NCBI GenBank assembly: GCA_001275005.1
Contig: JWZX01003102.1
Coordinates: 1 to 27,801, forward strand
Source: Chrysochromulina tobinii
Taxonomy: Eukaryota > Haptophyta > Prymnesiales > Chrysochromulinaceae
Length of the DNA stretch: 27,801 bases
Direction of reading: 5' to 3'
The translations under genes and the position numbers were made by a program. Below, piece by piece: positions 8,441 to 16,076 of this stretch (the first letter of the stretch is position 1; every line of letters starts with the position of its first letter). Below the pieces are notes generated by a model. That model was given only the letters and a program-made list of their open reading frames with translations, did not search any database and had not been told where the DNA came from.

Positions 8441-9967
8441 TCAGCGCGCTGAGAGCTGCGGCCGGCTGTCGCAGAACTCCTCGAAGCGCTGCTTGAGCTG
8501 CTCGCGCATCCGCTGGCGCTCCTCAAGGAGCCCCGCCTTGCGCTGCTCCCATTGCGTCCACTCCTCGGCACTCAGCTGCAGCTTGAGCCGCGCCGCCTCC
8601 ACGGCGTCCGTGGAATCGACTTCGACTTCGAGCTGGCTCGCCGCGCTCGCCAGCTCGTGCGCGGCCGCGGCGGCGCTCTCCTCACAGCTTTCGCACGTTC
8701 CGCCTGTTCCGCCCGCCGCGGCGCCCTCGGCGCCCGTCGAGCCCATACATTGCGTCCAGCCCATCTGCGTCAGCAGGTGGAGCTCTTGGTCTTCGTCCCA
8801 TGTGACCTCGCCCCCATTCGGGCCAGCGTCTTCGGGCTCGCCGGCCTCCTGCTGTCCCTGCTCCTTCTTGAGCTTCTGCCGGTCCTTTTTGAGCTTGCGC
8901 TTGCTCGCCGCGCGGTCGCCCTCGGCCGCGCTCGCCGCCGCGCTCCCCGCCGCTTTGTTGGCCGTGACCGAGCTATCCTCCTCGAGGAGCGACTCCATAT
9001 TGGCGAGGGCCGCGCGCTCGAGCGCCATCGCCTGGACGTGCGAGACTCATCGGTGGTCATCAGTGGTCATCAGTGGTCATCATTGGTCATCCAGTGGTCA
9101 TCACGGTGGTCATCAGAGGTCATCAGTGGGCCTCACCTGGAAGTAGGACAGGACCAGGCGCACGAGAAGCTGCTGGTTTTGCTCCTCTTCGAGAGAGGAC
9201 TGGTACGAGGTGAGCACCTTGCGCAGCAGCAGCCGCCCCACCACGCACAGCAGCTCCGAGAGACCTGCCTGCCGCGTGGGCGCGTGGCGCCCCTTAGCGG
9301 AGTTTTCGCTCTCCTCGGCCAACGTATCCTCGTAGTGATAGAGGATCGTCGGCAGCGCGGAGGCATGCACGCAGATGAAGCCTTCCTTGCAGTCGTCCAC
9401 GTTGAAGTAGGCCTGCAGGCTCGCGCGCTCCGCCTCCTGCTCCGCCTCCGTGCCCACCAGCGGCAGATCCTTCTTGGTTAGCTTCTCAAACGCCCACATC
9501 ACATTGTTCCGGCAGTCCTTGCACAGGTGGTGCTTATCGGTGCAGTGCTGCCAGAGCTTGTCGTGCAGCTCCTCGGCGTGGACGGAGCAGATCGACTGCT
9601 TTTGCTGCGTCGACATTTCCGCCCACATGTCCTCCCACAGATCCGCCGAGTTGAAGATGTGTCGCGAGTTGGCATGCATCGGGCAGCGCTTGTCGCGCTT
9701 CATCGGCTGGCAATTCTTCAGCCAATCGGCGAGCGGAAATTTGGCGCATGATTCCTCGAGCGACTTGGGTGTCGCCAAGCTCTCTTTGAGCACGTATCCG
9801 CTCTCGTCCTCGTGCGACACGAAGGACTGCAGCAGGGTCAGCTGGTGCAGCGGCCGCTGGATCATTACACGCAGCGCCGAGCAGCAAGAGCTGCACGTGG
9901 TCTCACGCTGCAACCGCCGGAGCACCTCTTCCTTTGGGCAGGTGATGGCGTCCGAGTTCCGGTTCAT
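8441..9967 (-). CDS. GGNBP2: Gametogenetin-binding protein 2-like zinc protein
   Basis: Two exons on the minus strand (9967-9137 and 9031-8441) join in phase 0 to give 473 residues. The order of motifs follows GGNBP2/ZNF403: a CSSCC cluster (25-29) after a short helix, KRCPMH (94-98), HLCKDCRNNVMWAFEKL (147-163), then ICVHASALPTILYH and a LSELLCVVGRLLLRKVLTSY helix matching the region where animal GGNBP2 has its long-helix block, followed by a basic KRKLKKDRQKLKK stretch at the start of exon 2. Exon 2 continues with acidic, Ala-rich and coiled-coil-like sequence ending EQLKQRFEEFCDSRPQLSAR. Animal GGNBP2 is a nuclear zinc-finger protein linked to germ-cell function; the ancestral role is unknown. 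The ATG at 9967 is the first in frame. Animal homologues have more N-terminal sequence, so an upstream exon in 9968-10200 is possible (a GTGAGG donor-like site lies near 10147). Confidence 0.78.
9032..9136 (-). other. Intron of GGNBP2-like gene, made of tandem repeats
   Basis: On the minus strand the donor is TTCCAG/GTGAGG and the acceptor ACGTCCAG/GCGATG. Exon-intron phase is 0 on both sides. Almost the entire 105 nt consists of about seven copies of a 10-11 nt unit, TGATGACCAC in the sense direction (TGGTCATCAG on the plus strand, 9047-9130). Confidence 0.88.
9047..9130 (-). repeat. Intronic minisatellite, 10-11 bp unit
   Basis: Seven GGTCAT cores spaced 10-11 bp apart are visible on the plus strand from about 9055 to 9123. 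The array lies completely within the intron of the GGNBP2-like gene and stops just short of both splice sites. Confidence 0.88.
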
Positions 9968-10373
9968 CGCAGCCCTGTGCGGCAGCGGCGGCAGACACAG
10001 GGCTATCAGCTAGCGGCAGCACGCACGCAAGCTCTGGGCAGACATTCAGGCGGAAAATGTCAGCGCCTGGCAAGCCGTCCGAGCGGCTGTCACGCAGAAA
10101 CACGGTGGGTGCGCGAGCTGTGGGACGCCAGGCGCATGCCTCACCTTGGCACGACAGCCACAGCGCTCCCCGCGGTTGACGCGGAAGAGACTGAGTCACC
10201 CATGAGTAGACCTGCTCAAGTCTGTGGGGAGGTGCGATAGAAGCCTTTACACCTACAAAAGGCTCCTCCTATACACAAACCCCTCACATGTCCCCAGAGT
10301 CACGACGGCACTGCACGCGCCGCCGCTTTTGCGCGATTCTTCCGTCCGCGAGGAATCTGTGCGCGTCGCGTGG
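9968..10373. promoter_or_regulatory. Divergent intergenic region, GGNBP2-like / TOM7
   Basis: About 400 bp between the two divergent start codons, expected to carry both promoters. A minus-strand open stretch (about 9903-10199) is antisense/UTR-like and does not join the GGNBP2-like frame by any splice I could phase. No specific motif is recognised. Confidence 0.35.
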
Positions 10374-10622
10374 ATGTCGCTCGTGGCCCTACGCGAGAAG
10401 GCCTTCGCCATGGCCGCGAGCTTGAAGGAGAAGCTTGCACCGCTCGAGGGTCCTCTGGCGAAGCTCCAGGAGAAACTCTACGACGTCTACGAGACCGTCC
10501 TGCCCTACGGCGTCACTGCCTTCTATTACAGCTTCATCCCAATCGTCGTCTTGATTGGCTACCGTAATGCGAAGACGCTGGAGCCTAAGCTGAGGTTTTG
10601 GGACCTTCTGTCGCCAATGTGA
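10374..10622 (+). CDS. TOM7: TOM7-like mitochondrial import receptor subunit
   Basis: An 82-residue protein whose C-terminal 45 residues fit Tom7: a hydrophobic tail anchor with the family's FIPIVVLIGY pattern (54-63) followed by a Pro and the ending WDLLSPM, similar to the LLSPV ending of plant Tom7. Tom7 is a small outer-membrane subunit that regulates assembly of the TOM import channel. The N-terminal 40 residues are an amphipathic, Lys-rich helix longer than in yeast or animals. The ATG at 10374 is chosen because the frame further upstream has no ATG; ATG at 10410 is an alternative. The short length and few conserved positions make this a family-level call. Confidence 0.78.
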   Translation: MSLVALREKAFAMAASLKEKLAPLEGPLAKLQEKLYDVYETVLPYGVTAFYYSFIPIVVLIGYRNAKTLEPKLRFWDLLSPM

Positions 10623-10858
10623 TTGGTCATGAGAGTGCGCCGAGCGGACGTCTGCGCGCTCGTGGGTAGCGATGAGCATGCACTTGACAGAGCCTCTGCG
10701 TGCGGCTTTGTGGCCGCGAACGGAGTCGAGTGTGTGTGGCCTCTTCTCGGAGTGTTGCCGCATGCGCGTCTCAGTGTGCTAAGTGGTAAGTGTACAACTA
10801 CAGAACACAGGTATTGTGCATGCAGACTGCGGCGATCGCGAACGATGGCATGTGCGCG

Positions 10859-11923
10859 TCATTGCATCCTCTCCTGCTCCGGAAAGAAGATGCCGTTGCC
10901 CTCTATGCCTGACCGGGTCGGCAACAGCCAGAGCGTTGGGTAGACGCCGAGCGTGAGGGCGACGTTGTGCAGCCCGCCGTAGTCGAAGAGCGAGATGCCC
11001 TTCGCTCGTTTGCCGTCGAGCACCTGCCTCCACTCGTAAAGCGTGTAGCCGCGCATGATAAGGTATCCGTGCAGCACGCACAGCACGAGGCATGGGATCA
11101 GCAGCAGCACTGCTGCGACGAGCGTGAAGAGCATGGTCGCGTCGACGATGTATTGGCTCGTCTCGTCATCATCGACGACGCTCGGGAACACCAGCGCGTT
11201 CACGCCGAACTCGATCCGGCGTTGCAGGTCCGCCGCCCCCATGTCCAGCAAACTTCTCGCTCCAATAGGCAATGGTACGGCTGCCGCCACCGAGGGTGGC
11301 GGGCTCGAGTCGGGTAGCCTTGAGAAAGGTGGCCACGAGTCCATCACATCGGGCAGGCATGCGCCCACCACCCACGCGGACGTGCAGAACCCGTAGAAGA
11401 CCGTGAGCAGGTAGTACTTGTAGTTGTAGAAACCGATCGCCGAGTTGAGTGAGACTGAAAACGTTTGGTACTGCAGCACGCAGCGACCCACCTCCGCGCA
11501 GTAATGCGCGCGGTCGGGCTTGTACGCCATGGTCTTGCGGCAGAAGCGCGGCGAGCCGTCGCGCTTGCGCTCCACGGCCTGCAGCAGGTTCGAGTACGAG
11601 TGCAGGTCGGACTTGCCGTCCGAGCGCAGCCACGAGGGGATGTCACCCGGTGGCGTGGTGACGGTGCAGAATGCGGAGACGCAGAGCAGGATGAATAGGA
11701 CCTGGTACGTGACCAGCAAGAGGACACCGATCGCGATCGTGACGTACGAGTGATGGCTGTGGCCGCCCGAGATGCCCAAGTTGGGCAGCAGCACGGGCAG
11801 CAGCACGAGCCCGGTCGTGACAATGTAAATGACGAGCTCGATGGCGACGAGCAGAATGAGCGGTGCAAAGCTGCACGGCGATTGTGACCGCGGTACGGGG
11901 AACGTTTGCTTCTCACTCTTCAT
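10859..11923 (-). CDS. DHHC-family membrane protein lacking the DHHC motif (pseudo-palmitoyltransferase)
   Basis: A 354-residue polytopic protein with the architecture of DHHC S-acyltransferases: two N-terminal helices (19-48, 60-85), a PPG.IP segment where the family has DPG (91-96), a cysteine-rich-domain-like block (126-171), two more membrane regions (about 170-190 and 258-285), a TTxE-like TLYE (294-297) and the family C-terminal pattern FDYGGLHNVALTLG (313-326). Framework residues RFC, KPDRAHYC, RCVL and GFYNYKYY are retained, but the catalytic DHHC is replaced by QTFS (153-156), and at least two zinc-binding cysteines are gone (T131, V145). It therefore cannot form the usual acyl-cysteine intermediate. 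The start ATG at 11923 sits after a CAG; the frame is also open to an ATG at 12022, overlapping the ClpP stop, which would leave no space for a ClpP 3' UTR. Confidence 0.85.
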   Translation of the reverse strand: MKSEKQTFPVPRSQSPCSFAPLILLVAIELVIYIVTTGLVLLPVLLPNLGISGGHSHHSYVTIAIGVLLLVTYQVLFILLCVSAFCTVTTPPGDIPSWLRSDGKSDLHSYSNLLQAVERKRDGSPRFCRKTMAYKPDRAHYCAEVGRCVLQYQTFSVSLNSAIGFYNYKYYLLTVFYGFCTSAWVVGACLPDVMDSWPPFSRLPDSSPPPSVAAAVPLPIGARSLLDMGAADLQRRIEFGVNALVFPSVVDDDETSQYIVDATMLFTLVAAVLLLIPCLVLCVLHGYLIMRGYTLYEWRQVLDGKRAKGISLFDYGGLHNVALTLGVYPTLWLLPTRSGIEGNGIFFPEQERMQ

Positions 11924-12021
11924 CTGCCCCGCACTGATGCGCGACACCAGGGTCAGGAAGCGTGAGTGCCTTCCAATTCCCGATTTGGAAAGACAAATTT
12001 CACAATTCCGTTCACGCCGCA

Positions 12022-12804
12022 TCAATCACTTGAGTTGGACGCAGCGTCCGCTGCATTCACGCTCGTCGGTTCGGCGGCGGCGCTCTCGTTCGCCCCCGCC
12101 ATGAAGCCCTCGCCCGGCTTGGTAATCACGACATCGATGAGCCCAAGGGCGAGGGCCTCTTGCGCGTCCATCACGTGGTCGTACTCGATGAGGTCGAGGA
12201 CCTCGTCGAGAGGCTTGCCCGTCCGCTCGGCGAGCAGCACCGCTAGCTTACGACGGCTGCGCTCAATCGACGCCGCGCTGATGGCCAGCTGCCGCGCAGT
12301 GCTCGATGTGCCGCCCCCAGTCAGCCGCGGCTGATGGATCATGATGCGCGAGTTGGCCATGGCCGCGCGATGCCCGGGCTCACCCGCCGCGAGCAGCACC
12401 GCCGCCATCGACTCACAGTGTCCCAGGCAGATCGTGTGCACGGGCGACGTGATCGAGTGCATCACATCATGGATCGCGAAGCCGGGCTGCACCTTGCCAC
12501 CGCCGCTGCTGATGTGCAGCCTTATGGGCACGCCAGGCGCCTCCTGCTCCAGAAACATGAGCTGCGCAATCACCACCTTCGCACTCTCGTCGTCTATGGA
12601 CCCGGTGAGGAAGACGTGACGCCCGCGAGTGCACAGGCCGAGCACCATCTCACCGATTGACTTGGGTGCGGCGGCAGTTTGAGTGATTTTGGGCGGCTTC
12701 GTCGTCGTCGTGGCAGGCTCTGCGCTGGCGGCGGCGGAGATATTGGCGCACGCCGACGCGGCCATCGCCGAGCAGGTGGCAGTGCGCGTCAGGAAGCGTC
12801 GCAT
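12022..12804 (-). CDS. clpP: ATP-dependent Clp protease proteolytic subunit, organelle-targeted
   Basis: A 260-residue ClpP, the serine peptidase that forms a double-heptamer chamber fed by a ClpA/ClpX-type unfoldase. The catalytic triad is intact: Ser132 (CESMAAVLLAAG), His157 (IMIHQP) and Asp209 (EYDHVMDAQEA). The core from RHVFLTGSIDD to GLIDVVI matches family length. The first 50 residues (MRRFLTRTATCSAMAASA...) are Arg/Ser/Ala-rich without acidic residues until position 29, like a mitochondrial or plastid transit peptide; which organelle cannot be told. The C-terminal 30 residues are an Ala/Ser/Asn-rich tail beyond the bacterial protein. The stop codon TGA overlaps an upstream in-frame ATG of the DHHC-like gene (TGATG), but the likely start of that gene is 98 nt further on. 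Confidence 0.95.
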   Translation of the reverse strand: MRRFLTRTATCSAMAASACANISAAASAEPATTTTKPPKITQTAAAPKSIGEMVLGLCTRGRHVFLTGSIDDESAKVVIAQLMFLEQEAPGVPIRLHISSGGGKVQPGFAIHDVMHSITSPVHTICLGHCESMAAVLLAAGEPGHRAAMANSRIMIHQPRLTGGGTSSTARQLAISAASIERSRRKLAVLLAERTGKPLDEVLDLIEYDHVMDAQEALALGLIDVVITKPGEGFMAGANESAAAEPTSVNAADAASNSSD

Positions 12805-13162
12805 TGGGTTTCAGAGCGTGTGTGAAACAAGTTTTCCCAGGGTTTGCGTGTGGAACTTTGGGCTCTTTTGTTAACAGTGAAACAGGACACAGTGAAGACC
12901 AGCAACCAAATCTTAGACACGCTCTGGGAAGCGTTAAGCGGGTAAAGGTTAGAGCAACCGGTGATCTGCGAGCCCACCCGCTCGAAGACGAAGTGGTGGG
13001 GCACAGGCCGGCGCTTTTGATCCGTCTTATTAACATTACCGTCAACACTCTCTACACTCCACCGAATGGGCGAAGATCGCCGGCTCTCATGGTAAACTCT
13101 GTCTAATGAATCCGTAATGTTCCACAGCGCAACGCCGGCGCGTGGTTCCACATGTGGCCTCC
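12805..13162. other. Intergenic region, ClpP upstream / P450-like downstream
   Basis: Both flanking genes are on the minus strand, so this holds the 3' UTR of the P450-like gene and the promoter of ClpP. It is less GC-rich than the coding sequence. No distinct motif or gene is seen. Confidence 0.45.
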
Positions 13163-14584
13163 TCAGAAGCGGAGCTTTTTGACGCCGCGCTGAAGCTCAT
13201 AGTACATCTTGGGCTTGAGCAGCGCCTCGACGCGCTCGTCGATTGTATGCAGCGGGTAACCCGATGGCACTGGCGATGGCTCGGCCCCCAGCTGTACTTG
13301 GTCGAACATGCGCCGCAGCTGCACGTACGCCGCCTTCGCGGCGCTGATGGCGAGGCGCTCGCCTGCAGGGGCGGCCGCCGCACCGCCGAGCGCGTCGGTC
13401 GGCGCGCTCGCAAACGGCAGCAGCAGCGGCGCCGGCGCCCCCGGCGCGCCGAAACGTGTCGGGTCGAAGCTCAACGGCTCCGCAAAACACTCGGGGTCGA
13501 AGTGCGCAACAAACGGCTCGGGGGCGATGAGCGTTCCGGCGGGAAGCTTGACAGCACCGACGGCGAGGTCAGCCTTGAGCACACGCGCCGCCGGTCGGCA
13601 CGGCGGATACACTCGCATCGTCTCGCGCACGAAGCTGTTGAGCAATGGCATGGCCTCGAGCTCGGCGGTCGAGATCGGAAGTTTCGGGTCCTTCCCCTTG
13701 AGCACTGCCGCTTGCTCGATGGCGAGCGCGGCCGCGGCTTTCGGATGCAGCTGCGTGGCCGCGAGCAGGTTGCACAGCAGCGCCGTCGTCTGCTCGACTG
13801 ACGACGCGAGCTGCCGCAGCGCACTCGCGCTCTCTATGCCCTGCGAAGAGGCCCACTGGTTCATGCCTTGCTCGAACTTCGCAATCTCGCCGCCACCCAG
13901 GCCGCCGAGGAGACTGGACCCGCCGAGAGACGGCAGGCCAAACGGGCCGCTCTTGGTCGAGGATGCTCCCAACCGCGACGACACGTACGCCGCGTACGCC
14001 TTATCGAGAGCAGCGTTGCCTGCCTTATCGCTTGCGAAGCCGAGAGTGCTCGCGAGACGGTCCGCACTCACGCCGAGCGTGTACGGCGCCGTCGCGCGGA
14101 GCATGAGCGAGCGCACCGAGGCGCGTAGCTTGCGCACGCGGCCGTCGATGAAGTCCTCGAAGCGGAACGTCGAGAAGCCCGCCTCCTTGTACTGGGGGAT
14201 CCATTCGAAGATTGTCGCGTAGCAGACCGAGTTGAACGCCTCCGCGTGCGCAGCGAACGGGTCGGCGTCGCCCGCGGGAAGCGTGGCAAACGGCGGCGCG
14301 AGCTCTGGTGGCACAGGTGCAGCTACTGCTGACGTGCCAATGGCTGCGAGCGCCGCATTGTCGCCGATGAAAGTGGCGCCGCCGCGAGCGGCCGTCACAA
14401 AAGCAGTGCCGTGCTTCTTGAGCCGCGAGGCGCAAAAGGCCCGAGGATCGGATTCGAAGTCGGCCGCGTCGGAGGCAGTGGGCAGGCCAGGTACGCTAGT
14501 CTTGGCTGGCGCAGCAGGTGCCTGCATGTACAGTGGACCCACGCGCAGCACCAGGAGCGCACCTGCGAGAAAGAAGAGAGGCAT
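13163..14584 (-). CDS. Cytochrome P450-fold protein lacking the heme-ligand cysteine
   Basis: A 473-residue protein with a hydrophobic N-terminus (2-19), an Ala/Pro-rich linker and the landmarks of the P450 C-terminal half: an I-helix-like segment ending QTTALLCNLLAATQLHP (265-281), the ExxR pair Glu321-Arg324 in SFVRETMRVYPPCRPAARV, the meander/PERF-like DPTRF (374-378) and LLLPF (387-391). In normal P450s the LPF is followed by G.R.C.G with the thiolate cysteine. Here the loop reads FASAPTDALGGAAAAPAGER (391-410): it is longer, contains no cysteine, and the expected position aligns with Pro406. Fatty-acid hydroperoxide P450s (CYP74) also have an enlarged loop but keep the cysteine. Heme-thiolate chemistry is therefore not expected. 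The start ATG at 14584 is chosen because a membrane anchor follows at once; ATGs further upstream add a region without such features. Confidence 0.8.
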   Translation of the reverse strand: MPLFFLAGALLVLRVGPLYMQAPAAPAKTSVPGLPTASDAADFESDPRAFCASRLKKHGTAFVTAARGGATFIGDNAALAAIGTSAVAAPVPPELAPPFATLPAGDADPFAAHAEAFNSVCYATIFEWIPQYKEAGFSTFRFEDFIDGRVRKLRASVRSLMLRATAPYTLGVSADRLASTLGFASDKAGNAALDKAYAAYVSSRLGASSTKSGPFGLPSLGGSSLLGGLGGGEIAKFEQGMNQWASSQGIESASALRQLASSVEQTTALLCNLLAATQLHPKAAAALAIEQAAVLKGKDPKLPISTAELEAMPLLNSFVRETMRVYPPCRPAARVLKADLAVGAVKLPAGTLIAPEPFVAHFDPECFAEPLSFDPTRFGAPGAPAPLLLPFASAPTDALGGAAAAPAGERLAISAAKAAYVQLRRMFDQVQLGAEPSPVPSGYPLHTIDERVEALLKPKMYYELQRGVKKLRF

Positions 14585-14906
14585 TTTCGCACGAATAATC
14601 GAATACCGGTACATGTATCTCGAATCTCCGGGTTCTGACTCAACTCTTCGTAGGAGAGTGGGGAAGACACACCCAAACAGCCAAACACCCCTAACATGAT
14701 TCCCATGCTCGCGATTCTCACTCGCGGAACGTAGCGAGGACAACAGCACGGCGAACATGCACACCAGAGACTAATGCGGGGACCTGTCGACGCGCGCGCA
14801 AGCCTTGGACTCAGGCCTACGGACATCAGTTGGCACAGACGAGCCGCGCACGGGAGCTGACTCCTCGAAGGGCTGGCCTATTAGCAGCTTCTCTAGCCTG
14901 CCTTAC
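14585..14906. repeat. Intergenic region with a copy of the proline-rich gene's 3' end
   Basis: This holds the upstream region of the P450-like gene and the 3' UTR of the proline-rich gene. Positions 14863-14901 repeat, with a few differences, the coding segment 14933-14973 (CTCGAAGGGC...CTGGCCT...CTCTAGCCTGC), so the end of that gene is tandemly duplicated with a period of about 70 bp and the second copy lies after the stop. Confidence 0.6.
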
Positions 14907-15605
14907 TTATTGGGTACGGCGCCCCTTCTGCTTCTCGAAGGGCACCTGGCCTTTGAGAAGCTCCTCTAGCCTGCTCGCCTGTCCTGGGTCGCCCCCTTCC
15001 CCGGGAATGTAGGGCCAGAAGGTGGAGCCGATCCCGCCGGGTGACTTGTCGTCGGGAATGTCTGGAGATGGAAGTGGTGAAGGTGGTCGTGAAGGTGGTG
15101 GTGAAGGTGGTGCTGGTGGAGATGGCGGCGCCGGCGGGGGATCTGGAAGTGGTGGTGGCGAGGGTGGCGGCGGTGACGGATGTTGCAAGTTCCACCAAAT
15201 GGGGATTTCATGGAAATCCGGGCTTTGGTGGACCTCGGACTGCTCGTCAGCAGGGGCGGCCTCGGGTGCCAATGCCGCCGACCCCTTCGGGATCAACTCT
15301 TGGGCCTGCACGATGGCGGCGCGATCGATATTCTCGAAGCACGTCGAGAAGTCGACCATCAGCTCCTTCTTCTGCTTGGAATTCCAAGGGTCCCGGTTGA
15401 ACACCTTCTGCATGCACAACTTTGTCTTGTCCCGCTTGGAGTCCGGCATCCGATCGAGGCGCTTAACGAGGCTCTCACTGAGGCCATGACCAAGGCGCTC
15501 CTCGAGGTGATCATCGAGGCGCTCAACCGCAGGTTCCTTCAAAGGCGCCGCTATCGCGTGCAAGTACCGTCCAGTCAGAATATAGATGAACACAATCCTG
15601 ACCAT
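14907..15605 (-). CDS. Proline-rich secreted or cell-surface protein
   Basis: A 232-residue frame starting at the ATG at 15605 with a signal-peptide-like N-terminus (MVRIVFIYILTGRYLHAIAA). Residues 27-53 have regular Arg-Leu/Leu spacing (VERLDDHLEERLGHGLSESL) suggesting an amphipathic helix. Two cysteines (64, 89) flank a basic stretch. Residues 144-184 are an SPPPP/PPSP-type proline block typical of hydroxyproline-rich extracellular proteins of algae. The last 30 residues are charged. I do not recognise a family for the N-terminal part. A (GACTT)4 repeat lies 137 bp upstream of the start in the sense orientation. The antisense frames through the proline block are composition shadows. Confidence 0.5.
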   Translation of the reverse strand: MVRIVFIYILTGRYLHAIAAPLKEPAVERLDDHLEERLGHGLSESLVKRLDRMPDSKRDKTKLCMQKVFNRDPWNSKQKKELMVDFSTCFENIDRAAIVQAQELIPKGSAALAPEAAPADEQSEVHQSPDFHEIPIWWNLQHPSPPPPSPPPLPDPPPAPPSPPAPPSPPPSRPPSPLPSPDIPDDKSPGGIGSTFWPYIPGEGGDPGQASRLEELLKGQVPFEKQKGRRTQ

Positions 15606-16076
15606 CGAAGTGCTCGCCGCAACGAAGTGCACTGCGCACTGGGTGATGGGGCCCTCCCTCCCGATTTAGGCACTTCTTGGCAGGCTTCTTATGGATCACG
15701 GTCCGTTAGGATTGCATGCATTCGGTAAGTTGTTGACAGTGAAGTCAAGTCAAGTCAAGTCAACTCTCACCTCCACTGCTAGCCTCGAGAGCACATTTCG
15801 ATTCGATAACGGTTAACGCATAGGCCATAGCCGTTCCTGTTTTAGCCTAGGTTCAAGGTCTCGTGTCAGTACGTTTATGAAGAGACTTGACTTCTACATG
15901 AAGACATCATGTGTCGAGCATCAATTGACCCGTCACCGATGTTCACAGCGTCCTCACTGCGTCGCGGCCCCCCACTCGCGAGACCCACAGTGGAGTCCCA
16001 CCTTAAGTGATACGATGTAAGTCCCATCGCCGACGCACCTCCATTTGAGTTGCACACCTGCCGACGACGTCTCCTA
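15606..16076. other. Intergenic region upstream of the proline-rich gene
   Basis: Both neighbours are on the minus strand. The region contains the (AAGTC)4 repeat and another GACTTGACTT near 15883-15895. No gene is seen. Confidence 0.4.
15742..15761 (-). repeat. (GACTT)4 repeat upstream of the proline-rich gene
   Basis: Four perfect AAGTC copies on the plus strand, that is (GACTT)4 in the sense direction of the minus-strand proline-rich gene, 137 bp before its ATG. It matches the array upstream of LAS1 in unit, copy number and orientation relative to the gene. Confidence 0.85.

Noticed and set aside
11924-12022. N-terminal extension of the DHHC-like protein to the ATG overlapping the ClpP stop
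   Set aside because: The extension has no family similarity or targeting character, and starting at 12022 would leave ClpP without any 3' UTR; the CAG/ATG at 11923 is a better start.
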